Positions 34,401-46,583 are shown, numbered from the stretch's first letter. The stretch is 64,000 bases of DNA from Linyphia triangularis (GCA_963978545.1 OZ021727.1:14334743-14398742), one strand, 5' to 3'. A program made the numbers and translations. The notes: generated by a model not told the origin, from the sequence alone.

Positions 34401-35082
34401 ATGCGCTGTTGACCTGAAGCTGAAGAAAGCTTTAACAATTCCCATAGAGAATTACATTAACAATTCTCTCCCAAACTAGTAAGCGTCTGTTGGTAACCAA
34501 GGGCAACCTATTAGATGAGGACACAATGACGACAATTCAATTGACTTCATTTTCATGCAGGTCAGAAACTGTTAATGATACAGAAGCTATAATTGGAGAT
34601 CAGTGTAACAAACAAAGCAAAACTCCATAACTATTTTGTGACACATTAAGAATCTGGCAACACTCATTTTCACTAAATAGATGGTGAGTACTTTTGCTCT
34701 AAAAGTAACTTCTCGCGATTAACTATGGAGCAAGTTACATGTACTATCACTACATGGTAGAAATCTGTTAGAATAGGACTGGGATACTAATCAGTGATAT
34801 GGGCATATTCAAATTGCACTCACAGGCAAATTCTAACTAAATATCCTTCCTTTCCAGCCCCAGTTCAGCTTGCAGGCAGCAGGCGGTGGCAACAACGCTA
34901 AAAATTTCGGATTCGGTTACAATGCCGGAGTTGGGACCAAGGTTTGGGAGAGCAAGAAAAAAGACATGAGCCTGGAACTCGGGGCCTCTTATGGTCAAGG
35001 AGTCGCAAGGGTGAACGGACACACGTACAAGTCGGAGCCAACCTACGGATTAGGAGGGACCTTCAGGTGGGGCCGGAAATGA
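31456..35082 (+). CDS. Diptericin/attacin-like glycine-rich antimicrobial peptide precursor, copy 2
   Basis: Exons 31456-31507, 32845-32885 and 34858-35082, with the same junctions and phases as copy 1; introns of 1,337 and 1,972 bp. It encodes 105 residues. Compared with copy 1, the signal peptide has three changes (His4Tyr, Ile6Val, Phe17Leu), the exon 2 linker is identical, and the 74-residue glycine-rich domain differs only at residue 50 (Leu to Phe, giving NFGFGYNAG). All splice sites, the reading frame, TATA box and poly(A) signal are intact, so both copies look functional and would release almost the same mature peptide. The likely role is a secreted antibacterial effector induced through Rel factors; this is inferred from the family. 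Confidence 0.87.
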
Positions 35083-35259
35083 TTATTCCTTCATGAAGAT
35101 GTATTTCAACTCTGTTGGAATCCCTTACATCTATTGAATCTTTACCAAAAAATGATAAAAAGCTTTTGCTACTTAAAGTAGACTTCCTATATTTGCATAC
35201 CATCTGTTGTATGCTTATATGTAAATAGAAAATTCTATTATTAAGTTTTATATACAAAA

Positions 35260-35265
35260 AATAAA
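35260..35265 (+). terminator. Poly(A) signal, peptide gene copy 2
   Basis: AATAAA in the same ATATACAAAAAATAAACTTG context as copy 1, 178 bp after the stop codon, followed by the T/GT-rich tract. Confidence 0.8.
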
Positions 35266-35744
35266 CTTGTTTTTGTTTTATTTTCTTAGTCAATAATTCA
35301 TATTAAAATTTTGTACACATGAGAACCAAAATTACAAATTGTCACATTTCTCAATTTAAATATACTCAATGTTATTCTCAAAATATATACTGTATATTTT
35401 AATATTCTCTCACTAAAACTGCATATGCAGTTTGCAAACTAAACGTAGGTAGGTTAATTGGTTGCATTGGATCATTCATAGTGCAAGATCTGAACTGAGA
35501 GTCGAATGACAAGGATCAAAATATAGTTATCCAATAACACATTGAAAACATACATGCATAAAATAGCTTCTAATTCGAAAAATTATTATTTAATTATTTT
35601 AACATTTGTATTTTCCTATTATAATCTGTTGTCCATAGACTATCATTTCATATATTGATATTAAAATCTGGACACTTTTGGTACAATGGGTATTAAGATT
35701 AAAATTTTTACACATTTCACAGTGTAAACGTACCAACAACATTA

Positions 35745-36495
35745 CGTTATTTGTTATTGTATTGATTACAAACTCTCAAAATTTTCAAATCTAATGACAA
35801 AGTTAAATAAAAGTTACCAGATTATACAAAACCGATTTCCTAATAGTTGATTGAATTATTTCAAGTTTGATTCGGAAAAACAAGTTGCAAGGAAGAACAA
35901 ATGAATAAAAAACTCTGAAACAGTAAATTTTTACAAATGAAAGTAGCCAAGCTTTTCAATATTTTAAATTAAAATATTTCATTGAAACTAAAATATTAAA
36001 ATATATTAATGACAAAGTAAAGAATGAGGTATAAATTTTGTTAGGATAAAAAATATTAGACGTAAAATGTCCATTCTGTTGTTGAATGTTAATGTAACCT
36101 AATGTTACGAAGATGTCAGTTTAATGAGGAATGGCAGTAGCCACCTACACTTGATGTTCCTCGGACCAGACTGTTACAAAACACATAGTGGCTAAGAGGT
36201 TACTCAATTGAAACGTATTTTAACTGTTTAAGCTTCGGGAAAATTAACTTGCAGGTTAATTATCAGTAATTATTTCACAAAGAAGACTCCCAAAGAAGTC
36301 TAGTGATAGGAATTTGCAATTGTTTCGTGAATACATCAGTTGGTTTTTAATATCTTTCTAGTGTAATTAGTATTAGAGGGTATGAATCAATAGGAAGTTG
36401 GAAATTTGGAAGTTGCTCTTTGAAATCAATGGATTTTAAAATGTTAATTTTGCTTTTTATGTTAATTAATTTATTTAGAAAGCATTTCTTGCGCA
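35745..36495. repeat. Block B, copy next to peptide gene 2
   Basis: Partner of 26695-27274. No reading frame is shared between the copies. It ends near the point where the other copy is cut by F1 copy d. Confidence 0.7.
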
Positions 36496-37124
36496 GTAGT
36501 GTAAAAACACTTTTTGCAATGAATCATTCTGCTGCATTAGTGGTTTAAGTCTTTATTAAATAGCGGGAATTATAAGTCCCATTACTTTTCTAATGGTATT
36601 GTATTAATTTAGACGCTTTTAGGTCCATTGGGACTTTGAAGTCCACTTTTATGAAGTTCGTTTTGCATTTGTTGGATGGCAGCACAAGTTCATTTCTTTT
36701 TATGTGCGAAAACATGGACGATTTTCAAACTTCTAAGTATCCGTTTTGACCCTATTTCGTTTTATCTCTAGCAAACTTCCAATAAGCTTGTGCTTCGAAC
36801 AATTAAAAAACGAACTTCCTAGACATGGATCTCAAAAAACCAATGGATCTCAACGTTTAAATTCACACAGTACCATGAGAAAGCGATTGAGAGTCTCATT
36901 AGTAAAGGGATAAAGGGTCAAGAGTGAATTTACAGGGATCTTTGCAGTTTAACTTTTTTTTTTTTGTCACAATGCTCTCTGATGTTGAATGGTGTACTAA
37001 CTAAATATAGATTGCATAACAAAATAACTGCACATATTAAATACAAGTAGAACTTAAAAATAACTGAATTCTTACTAAATAACTACGAAGTAAATTAATA
37101 TAAACACGTTTTCATTCAAGTTAT

Positions 37125-38350
37125 ACCACTATATGTTTGTGTCGTTATGGGAAGTTTTCAGTCGAATTTCGGCCAATTAGTATCAATCTTGAACAACTTT
37201 TTTGCCAGGATGTTACCATTATAGGATCAAAATGTAAGAAGGTCGTCTAATGTGAAACACTTACTTATATCATTAGGTGGGTTCTGTGGCACTGCGTGGA
37301 CCAATATTGGTACTATTACTATATCCACGCCACTTACCGGTAATTTTTTATCTGGCGAACAATTTGATAGATAAGGTTATAGTTTCATTACATATCAATT
37401 TTTCTCTTTGCTCAGATTTTGTTTTATTTTAAACCAAAAATTAAGAACACTAGACACCAGGCATATTTTTAGCATGTTTCCGGTGTTTTGTACTTATTAA
37501 AAGAATGTACAAAAGTTATTTTAAGAAAGAAACTAATAACGATACTATTATTTCTATGTTTACAAGATTTTTAATGGTCAATTTTTTCTAGCTGTATTAA
37601 TTTAAAATAATCTAACTTCAGTTGATGAGAGGTGAATTAAAAATGCATAGAACATAACATACCAACTGATTGCTTGGCCTCAATTTTACGTTATAACTTA
37701 CACCCTCAGCCGCAGATTCGCCGAGGATTTTATTGAAATTCAAGGAAAACTTTTAAATCATTTCGACATTTGTTAATGTGCTACCAAAGAAGAAAGCTAA
37801 TATAAGTGCTAAATATAGCACATCTGCCGCTAAGAGAGTTGGGGAATCACTGCTACAAAGACAGAATCGACTGGTTATTGACCAAGCAATTACTATTTCA
37901 ATGAACGAAACCATGAATCTATTACAGTAGATTGGAAGCTGATAGTCAAAAACAATTGATCAGAAGAAATTCCGATTCAGTGCAACACAAAACTGATAAG
38001 TGTCTTTCAGCAGGTCCACGTAGCTAGTATAACATTATAGACACTTCTTTTGCAGAGAGGATATTTTTTTTAACTACTTTTCCTCTTTGTTATTAGAATT
38101 ATTACGACAATTCCTATTATCAGGAACAAAATACACGTTTCTTTCTACAATGATTTATGTAATTCAGCACTTTGGAAACCATTCGAAAAGTTAAAGCATT
38201 AGTTATTTACGATAGATTTGACTTCTTAATTTGTACATAATTCAGTATCTTTGCTGAATAGGAGTGTCTGAAAAAACTAGTAATTTGGAGATTTTCCATT
38301 CAATTAATAAGAATGCTATCCAAAGAGAAATAAAACTTAAGCAAATTCAT
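37125..38350. other. Unannotated spacer
   Basis: No gene or repeat recognised between the end of the duplicated block and the acidic minus-strand region. Confidence 0.4.
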
Positions 38351-38362
38351 TCATTTCAGCTT

Positions 38363-39806
38363 GTTTATTGAAAGACCAAAAAATATTTAAATGTTAATGA
38401 AGTTGAGGCAAAATATAAGCAACATATACAAACATACTAAACAACATATTAAACAAACTATGTACAATATTTCAGATAACTATATACAATATTTCAAAAA
38501 ATTATTTACAATATTTACACTTTCTTTCATTCAAATGGAGTGAATATTTTAGATCTCCATAATGAACAGTACTTCTGTGAGCTTCTATAGCTAGGGCGCA
38601 AGAAGCTCCCACAACTTCCCTTGTTTTTCAGAGTCTTCCTTAAAAGATGAACTTCAAGTATAGAAAACAAAAATTCTATTCCTGTAGGGAAGGATGTCAT
38701 CTTCATTTTCGTCGTTCTCAGAAGTAATGTAGTTCACATCATCCAGTCGAAGTCTGGAGCAAGAACGTCTGAATACGTCCTGTGCATAATTTTCATTATC
38801 GTAATCTACAGTCAAACCCTCTTTTGTATTCAGATTTCGCATTACTATATGTCAATGCTTCTAACTACAGTTACTGTTCATCGAATGATTCATTTCAAAC
38901 ATTTATGTCAGTTCCTTAAGGAGACATTTCTTTCTAATAGCTCTTCTTGAGCAATGAAGATTTAATTCTGTCTGTTTCAGAATTAAATCTGAACAAGTTA
39001 ACAAGCGTATATCACATTCATTCTCGTCATTATTAGAAGTATCGTAGTTCACATCAACTCGTTGAAATCTGAAGTAAGAATATCTCCATACATTCTACCT
39101 GGACACGGTTTTCATATTACACAGACAAACCCTCTTCTATGTGCCGATTTCGTGACAATGAAGAATTTGAAGCTTCAGGATGCAGATGTTGTTCATCGAC
39201 TGATCCAGATGGGGCACTTGGGTCATCTTTTTAATTAGGCATTGCCTTCAAAATTTTATTCTTCTTCAAAACGGATAAGCATGTGAAAATGCCAAGACGA
39301 TTTCAAAAGACATTTTTCCAGCCATTATTATCTGTCGTATAGTATATGAAGATTTAGTTCTTCTAGTCATATGCTTTAGTCGTAGGTCTATATCTTATTC
39401 ATTGAGATCTGTCAAAGGACTGTGTTGAGGAGTTGGAGTGTTATACTCTAACCTACACACTTTAGAGATCGAATAGGAGAGTCCGTTTTACGCCACCCAG
39501 CCCGCCTACTTGATGTTATTTTTTCACATTCATCGACTAATCTACTTGTGATCCCTCACCAGAAGAACCCAGGAGCTTAAGGTGACAGTGCAAGAGGAGG
39601 CGAAAGAAGTCCAAATGATGGGGACCCTCTTCCACCTCCTCTTCCACCACCTCCTTCTCCTCCTCCACCACCTCCTTCTCCTCCTCCACCACCTCCTCCA
39701 CTTCTAGCGAACTAGACAACCACTCCATAGGCTCTTCTGGCTCCAGGATCACATCTACCTCCCAAAAGGGACAACTGTGTTCCCACTCCATCTCCTCGCA
39801 ATCCAT
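38363..39806 (-). pseudogene. Acidic reading frames in degenerate ~350-bp units
   Basis: On the minus strand an 89-codon frame (39806 to 39537) is Glu-rich, with a near-perfect EEEKEVV heptad repeated from 21-bp units. Downstream, two diverged units recur: 39000-39230 and 38660-38900. Both encode a patch like EGLTVDYDNEN and then VNYxTSxNDENE, separated by Arg-rich coding sequence. The second is open for 62 codons (38842 to 38654); the first is broken by stops and a frame change. TCGATGAA recurs at the unit borders. A minus-strand AATAAA lies at about 38363-38368. This may be a decayed gene or a gene of many short exons; I cannot join it, and no family is recognised. Confidence 0.35.
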
Positions 39807-39809
39807 ATC

Positions 39810-40698
39810 TCACACTTTCAATAAATAGGAGTAACGTCAGTAGCTTCCAATAGTTTTGTCAGAAACTCAACAGTAACAGTACTTTTCAATAAGTCAACGG
39901 CGATTTTCAGACAAACGCAAACAAAATCTCGCTTTTTCAAATGTCAGTTTACTTTATTCGACAACTTTTTTTAATCTACTTTACTACAAAGAAGTGAGAG
40001 AGTTATATCCTAGGTGTGTGTTGCGTGCAACAATATGGTTTTGTCTCTAACACTTCTCATTATTTCAAATGGTAGGGATAACAATTGAAATTTAGTTAAA
40101 TGAAACAATGTTTAAAATAAGTCATTTTAAACAGATAAATATTATCTATATATATTACACCAAATAGAAACCTAAATATCACAAATTAAACAAAAAATGC
40201 TTGTTGGAAATAATGTTACAAAAAAAAAAAAAAAAAAAAAAAAAAAGAGTAAATATGCAATATTTGGAATAAGCCTCATGTTAATAACAAGAATATGTTT
40301 CCTTTATTGTAAAAGCAACAACGTTAATCTGAATGTGGAGATTTGGTAGGGTTTCACAACGAAACGTCACTCTGAAATACTTACATAATATATTCTCAAA
40401 ACGTAGATTATTAAATACATTTAAAACTTTGCATACATTAATAAACACGGAACATCAAATAAGACCACGTTTGCAACATAGTTACACATGAAAGGCGGAC
40501 ACAAGTTATGTTTTTCATCCACTTTTTTTTTAAAGTAAAATCAACAGAAATATCAGATAACCGTGATTGCAAACCTACAAACATATTGGACGAAAAGCAT
40601 TATTACTGAAATAGAATATAAAGTATACTTATATTGTATCCTGTAATAATGATGACCATTATTTTTTTTTAGTGTTTCAGATAATTTCTATTCAATTA
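39810..40698. other. Unannotated spacer
   Basis: AT-rich, with an A-run of about 27 at 40220. Nothing else identified. Confidence 0.4.
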
Positions 40699-42124
40699 GG
40701 GTTCTTTCAGTCCGTGCGGATGCGAGAGCGGACGCGGGCACGTAAATGCATGCCTTTTCCCGAGCCCATATTTGCGGACGTTTCGCCCTCATCTTAGAAC
40801 ATAATGATTATTACTTCCACACAGTGAATGCAGTTCGTGGATGGTGTTGTTTTAAGTATTTAGTTATTTTTTAATGTAAATATGTAACTTACGTAAGGAC
40901 AAAAGAAAGTTGCGGTTAGTATATTTGTTTTGTCTACGAGGAAACGAAGAGATAGCGGTATATGCGAGAACATTCTATTAATTAACAGAGACCTTCATAT
41001 GGTGTTTTTAAGGACAAGCAATGGCCAGTTTCTCAACTCTTTTTACATGTCAGTTAACGCATTTGACACACGGTTAGAAAAATTTAAACGCACTTGCATA
41101 AGATTTCAAAAAACATGAGCGATTACAAACAACTATTGAAAAGGCTAGCCGTTACGTCATATAAAATAGAAGCCGATTATTTTCATAACTGTTTAATTTT
41201 TTTTTATTATTATACGTGCGAGATTTATTTCAGTATATAAGTAATAAGTACAAATTGCACAACCCTGAAAATACAATGAAAAACTCTTTATTGTTTGCAA
41301 TCCTAATGGATAAATAGTTGTTGTTGAACAAACAGTTAAGAGAAGACCAGTACTGATTACCAGTATTAATTACAGATTTTATTTACCGATGGGCTTCTCT
41401 TCCTGTTTTCAAAATACCAAAGAGTGCTTTGAGACTAAAAGTGAAGGTTGGACCTTTTAATTCGAACCTCAGGAGATCTCAAAATCTCTTTAGAAAAAAA
41501 AAGTTTAAATATTAGTTTACATTGGAAAAATATTTCTTTACTTTTTGAAGTCTACTCACATTTTCCCCCACTTAACAAGTGTTAAAAAACTAACATATCT
41601 GCATAAAAATTATTCATTTGAGGATACTTAAATAATTAACTAAAAAATAATTAACTTATTAGGGAATAACTGCATCCATCAATACTCAATTTGCGATTTA
41701 TTTAAAATTATAAATTTTACTGCAAACGGTACACAATGATTTGATACAGGGAACCTACTAAAATTGTAAATTTGACTTAAATATTTTTTATAAAGATTTG
41801 TTTTGAGAGTAGCTTTATATCTATTTTTTATAAAAACGTTACGATTCAAAATTAAGTTAAAATTCAATTACTGCGTGGATAAGTTAGATCCTAGTAGGTT
41901 TTCGGTAGTGCATTATACGCTTTAAATTACAAAAAATAACAATTAGTTGATTCAAACTAAAGTTATCTCTCGAAATTGTGGAGATATGCCGTCCGCATGG
42001 CGACCCGCTCAAAGATTTCAAAGTTGCGGGCCGCTATCGCATCGTGTGAAATAGTCCATTAAAAATACATTTGTGAAAATTTTTGCGGGGACGAGGCCAC
42101 GTCCGGCCCCGTGTGAAAGAGCCC
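40699..42124. mobile_element. 1.4-kb TIR element
   Basis: The left end GGGTTCTTTCAGTCCGTGCG and the right end, read inward, GGGCTCTTTCACACGGGGCC share the first 13 bases with one difference. Both subterminal regions are strikingly GC-rich (GCGGATGCGAGAGCGG on the left, GCGGGCCGCTATCGC on the right) compared with an AT-rich centre. Each end is flanked by TA (40697-40698 and 42125-42126). No transposase is visible, so it is non-autonomous. The GGGCTCTTTCACACG-style end resembles that of several cut-and-paste superfamilies; I do not assign one. Confidence 0.6.
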
Positions 42125-42271
42125 TAAGCTGTCTGAAATCTAATATGCAGCTTTCTTCTTTTTCTGGACTTTAACTTATTAATTTAAGGGTCATGTGTTC
42201 TTTCAGCTTTAAATGATATTTCCTAATATAGGCATTTAGCGTTACAAGACACAATATACTCATGTGAATTA

Positions 42272-42520
42272 TTGGATTATATTATATTATTTAATATTAA
42301 ATATATTAAATTATTTAATTATATTAAATTATTTAATTTTATGAAATTATTAAATTATATTAAATTATTTAATTTTATGAAATTATTTAATTTCATTAAA
42401 TTATTAAATTATATTAAATTATTTAATTTTATTAAATTATTTAATCGCATTAAATTATTTAATTTTATTATATTATTTAATTTTATTAAATTATTTAATT
42501 TTATTAAATTATTTATTTAA
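42272..42520. repeat. AT-only 18-bp minisatellite
   Basis: About 14 units of the type ATTAAATTATTTAATTTT with few substitutions. The unit is nearly self-complementary (AAATTATTTAATTT), so the tract can form cruciforms. An 82-codon frame through it is an artefact of the 18-bp period. Confidence 0.9.
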
Positions 42521-42680
42521 ATATTTAAAAGTTGTGAAAGTTCATAAGGGAAGAAGGACAAACATTCAGCTAACAACAATTCACTCTTGCAATGTGGGGA
42601 AATAAAGAACAGGGCCGGCCTAAGGCGTGTGCGATGGCACACATGCGATTTTGCGATGCGAGAGAGGAATGAGATATGCA

Positions 42681-42715
<35 letters not shown>

Positions 42716-44148
42716 ATACGGTGAAAATTAAAAATGTTATGTAACTTTGAATGCAATCTGGCCTAACCTACCTAACGTCTACTCTTTTGCAAGAATGACT
42801 CAACAACCTTGCAATTTCATCCATTGAAAATGATATTTCATCGTTATTAGATTATGATGCACTAATAAAAATAATCTCGGCTGCTAAAACTAGGAAGGTC
42901 CACTGCTAAGTGTTGTATTACACATTATTTAAATAATATTGTGTGTAATATTTTTCTAGATTAAAATTTTTTCATAAATATTAAATCAAATAAATTTTTT
43001 GTTGTATTTAAATAATGTGTCCGTAATTTAATACCTGACAAAACTACTGAGTACAAGAATTTAAGAGATTGATTGCTCTTTACACAAGTACAGCACAGCA
43101 CACCTAATGAAGTTTAAAAAAATCAGTTCAAAATCTTTGTAATAGAAGAAGTAATTTTAAAATATAAAAATAACGAAAAGGTACTAAATATTTTACTTTA
43201 ATATTTACTATTTATTACTACTTTTTAGTTTTAGTTATTAATCCCTTTAAAATGCTAATTTCAGGTAGTAAGTTACAGCAAATTTCAGTTATAGAGCACT
43301 CATGCCATTTTTGGAGGGTTTTCTATACCCATTTTCATTGTAAGGGGTGCCAAAACTCAAAAACTCATTCTTGCACACACAGCATTTAGCTCTTAGGCCG
43401 GTTCTGATAAAGAGGAATCCTTGTAGACATCGGTTAATTCCTCGCAACAGGAAGATAACCATTTAAAAATATTCCTGGTTGTCTTGGCTTCATTGGAAAG
43501 GTTCAAGGATGTCTTTGTTATAATGATATAGGAAAGTAATCCTTATCATAAAGAAAATATGCAATCACTGTTTATCTATTATATCCAGAATTTTACAATA
43601 ATTTTATTTCTGTATTAATTCTACTGAGTTCTATGCTCTTTGAAAATTATCTCAATTTTTCAATTTATGTCGAAAAATCTACAAAACAGTGTCTTACAAT
43701 AATATTCTCATTTGCATATGTAATTTTATGCAGATTTTTAGACAGAGGATGATGAATACGCCGTAATTTCTTTGGTATTGTACAAGTTTTCACCTAAATA
43801 AAATAAAACATGCACTTCATATTTGTATAATGTCTAGATAAATCTCAAAGCTATAAACTTTACAACATCCGTATTCAGATAGATAAATTTTTCTGTGAAA
43901 ATTTTTCAATCTACCTAAAATAGTAGAACTATCACAAAATGAGATTTGGATATTCATTTTCAATTCAATAAAGAAGAGGCAACAAAAACAGTAAGATTAA
44001 TATGTTTTGAATACAACCATTTTAAAATATCATTTCTGGAATTGAATTGGGCAATTTATTATTATAGTTGTTTCGAACTAAAACAATTAGCTTCTATTTG
44101 AAAAACAATCTCACTTTACTTCTCCTTGAATCCAACTTTGTTTTGATA
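42521..44148. other. Unannotated spacer
   Basis: One A-run of about 29 at 42685. A short GC-rich patch (GGGCCGGCCTAAGGCGTGTG, 42611) resembles a hAT-type end but has no partner. No genes recognised. Confidence 0.4.
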
Positions 44149-44158
44149 CAGCTAAATT

Positions 44159-44353
44159 TGGTTGGTTGTTTTCAGATTATCCGGCGCCGTCAGCAACACG
44201 AGGGCGTATGCGTCTATGCGTTTAATGCGTCGAAACATTCGTCATTAGACAAGGCAACATACATTTACAAACACCCATGCCTTACACAGGATTCGAACCC
44301 ACAACCTCGAGGTCTATAAGCTAGCACGCTAACCACTATACCGTTTGGTCGGC
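44159..44353 (-). mobile_element. SINE-A (tRNA-derived), full copy with target duplication
   Basis: Minus-strand copy of the main SINE family. It has a tRNA-like head with an A box (TATAGTGGTTAGCGTGC) and a B box (GGTTCGAATCC), a body with GGGTGTTTGTAAATGTATG and the CGTGTTGCTGACGGCGCC segment, and a CCAACC tail. It is bounded by a 10-bp direct repeat AGCTAAATTT (44149-44158 and 44354-44363). This copy has a small internal expansion (GCGTATGCGTCTATGCG) not seen in the others. Confidence 0.85.
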
Positions 44354-44487
44354 AGCTAAATTTAGATTTCGATCCTTTGTGCGATTTCATGAAAAGGAGT
44401 GAAACAAATACCAGAGAGCAAGGCCAACATTGAGAAAAGACAATGTTAGTAACGAATAGAGGATACTTTTGCTAACTTTTAATCGCA

Positions 44488-45717
44488 CTAAGACGTATTA
44501 AGCTGCAAAATCAAAAGGTTGTAGGAGATCAGAACACCAGACGAGCTGAGTAGGAACCCTTTGGTGAAGTTGAACATTCCACACGCACTAAAAATCAAAG
44601 TTTTTCTGGAGTCAAGAAATTTCACTAAGATTTTACCACTGTCCTTTGTTTCCTTCGACAGCTGCAATCCGAATGCCAAGTTTTTCGCCTGTTCTCTCAG
44701 GCACTCATCTTGGTGGTTGACTTCAGAAGCGAAGTAGCTGATAGCAAAGAAACACATACTCTGTAGCACAGGTATCACAGGATCGCTCACTAATGTCACA
44801 GGAGTGTAGGTGTACACGCCCAGGATTTTCGAGAACAGCCTGAACAGTAGCAGGAAGTGAGAAGAACACAACCAGAACACCTGCATCGACAATGCAGATT
44901 CGGTGAGTGTTGCCAAGTCGTATATAGATCCGTATGCGTTGATAAATCCTGGAACGAGTCGTCTCCAATTCGATGAATTCTGATGCAAATATTTAAGAAT
45001 TTCACCACATTCCTTAAGTTCCTTGCTCAAGATGTAGCACCATGAGGTATAGAAAAGAGATAGAAGTATAGGGCTGAGGTAAATGAAAGGCCAAGTGTAG
45101 AAATGAAATAAGAAGATGAATATTGCTTTGAGTGCGATTTGTTGGGTCGTGTGTAAACCGAATGCTAAGACTTTGAATATTCGTTCGATTTTTTCTTTAT
45201 CCGGCCAGAAAATTATTCCAGCTGCTCCTTTGAAGAGGAGGTAGACATACGCCAGCAAAACTGCGACAAATATAATGTTGATGATGAATAGAGTTTTTAA
45301 CAGTTTCTTACTGCCGTGGCTTTGAAATCTTCTGATGGCTTTCAATAAATTGGCCACTTCATTTCTTTTAAAATGAAACGAATACCAATTTACCAAGAGT
45401 AAAAGGCGCCAAATAATTATGGATAACATTACTTTTGAGCATTGAAAAAGGCCGCAATATTTGAGGTCATTGGCATCTACTACCAAAATGTAAATGTGCC
45501 CTGCAACCATAGTGGCAATCGAGATGAAATGCAAAACTGATAAAAGCCGATGTTCCAGTCTCTTCATTCCAGAGATCCCTAAAATGTACAAAAGATCTAA
45601 GATTACGTTGTAAGATTTAAACATCTTGCTGAATAGTTTTAGCATTACACAAAACTGAGTTTTCTGCAAGTGTTGGTTAGAAACGTACTTCAAAGCTGTT
45701 TGTGCAACCCCTTTCAT
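44488..45717 (-). CDS. Gustatory receptor family protein (7-transmembrane)
   Basis: A single uninterrupted frame of 409 residues, the usual size for arthropod gustatory receptors, which are ligand-gated cation channels of chemosensory neurons with an intracellular N-terminus. Hydrophobic segments lie near residues 35-52, 62-80, 94-114, 142-168, 196-231, 278-302, 313-333 and 376-405 (some may be half-helices or pairs). The C-terminal signature is clear: SACGMFNFTKGF at 377-388, a hydrophobic run with Gly394, then SYNLLILQL at 398-406, matching the family's TYhhhhhQF motif with Ser for Thr and Leu for Phe. The ATG at 45717 is the first in the frame. There are no introns and no stops. No other receptor gene is nearby. 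The ligand cannot be predicted. The gene looks intact; the absence of introns could be ancestral or due to retroposition. Confidence 0.9.
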   Translation of the reverse strand: MKGVAQTALKYVSNQHLQKTQFCVMLKLFSKMFKSYNVILDLLYILGISGMKRLEHRLLSVLHFISIATMVAGHIYILVVDANDLKYCGLFQCSKVMLSIIIWRLLLLVNWYSFHFKRNEVANLLKAIRRFQSHGSKKLLKTLFIINIIFVAVLLAYVYLLFKGAAGIIFWPDKEKIERIFKVLAFGLHTTQQIALKAIFIFLFHFYTWPFIYLSPILLSLFYTSWCYILSKELKECGEILKYLHQNSSNWRRLVPGFINAYGSIYDLATLTESALSMQVFWLCSSHFLLLFRLFSKILGVYTYTPVTLVSDPVIPVLQSMCFFAISYFASEVNHQDECLREQAKNLAFGLQLSKETKDSGKILVKFLDSRKTLIFSACGMFNFTKGFLLSSSGVLISYNLLILQLNTS

Positions 45718-46583
45718 AATTAGCTTATTCTTCTATCAACAGTTTTAGCAACAAATATATGCAGGACTATAATTTAGAGAAGACAGGAAATATGACAATG
45801 ATAGATATAGTTTATGAGAGTACTACAATTATGTAACACATCAGATAACCACAAATTCATGTTATAATTTGAATAATGGCATATTTTATGGTGTCCGTAA
45901 TGTATCGCAAAATAGCATGTCTGTCAGTATTGATTTTTTTTGCCCTTTATCTTATTATGTTCAATGATAAATATTTTGAAGAGATAAATGATTCTTGTTT
46001 CGTTCAAACAAGTTAAAAAAATAATGTCCCTGTATCCATTTCCTGGAAATCGTTTTTGATTTTTTCTCTCTTTATATAAAAGCTAATTCACGTCCGATCG
46101 ATATTCACTATCAATTGATCACAGTAAAGTAGATTCATTGTGTTGTTTCTTTTATGTATTAAATGGATAGTTAATAGCTTTTTGTCTGTAAAAGTTCAAT
46201 AAATTGTCGATTTCATGAAATATAGTAACACAACCGATTAGAATCGATGTATTTAGCAGTGGCAAAGGATTTATGTTATTGAAAGGATGCTAAAAAGCAT
46301 TTCAACTTTACAAACATTTATATTCTAAATTGCAAAACTTTTATCTTTCTAAAAAGGCAAACGCTTTTTCAGATACATAAAAGTATTTTATTATATTTAC
46401 CCCAATAAAAATGAAGTAAGCTATAATTAAATAACTCACAAAATGGAAATAAAATACGTGGTTTAAGCAAGATATTGATTTATATATAAAGAGTATTGTC
46501 CTTGTGTGTATGTGAGTGTGTGTGTTTTAAAGGAAGTAACTGTTTTATTTCGATCTTGATGAAATATTGCACACCCAATCTTG
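45718..46583. other. Upstream region of the gustatory receptor gene
   Basis: AT-rich, with no identifiable core promoter. A TATATAAAAGC at 46073 is in the opposite orientation to the receptor, and no plus-strand gene follows it. Confidence 0.4.

Larger units (their letters stand above)
30825..36995 (+). repeat. Segmental duplication, copy 2
   Basis: The direct counterpart of 5740-12940. It is shorter because its introns lack the MITEs and R2 insertion, and it includes block B (35745-36495) between the gene's 3' flank and the distal shared segment. Confidence 0.85.

Noticed and set aside
42272..42520. 82-codon Ile/Phe/Leu/Asn-rich frame
   Set aside because: Produced by an 18-bp AT-only minisatellite.
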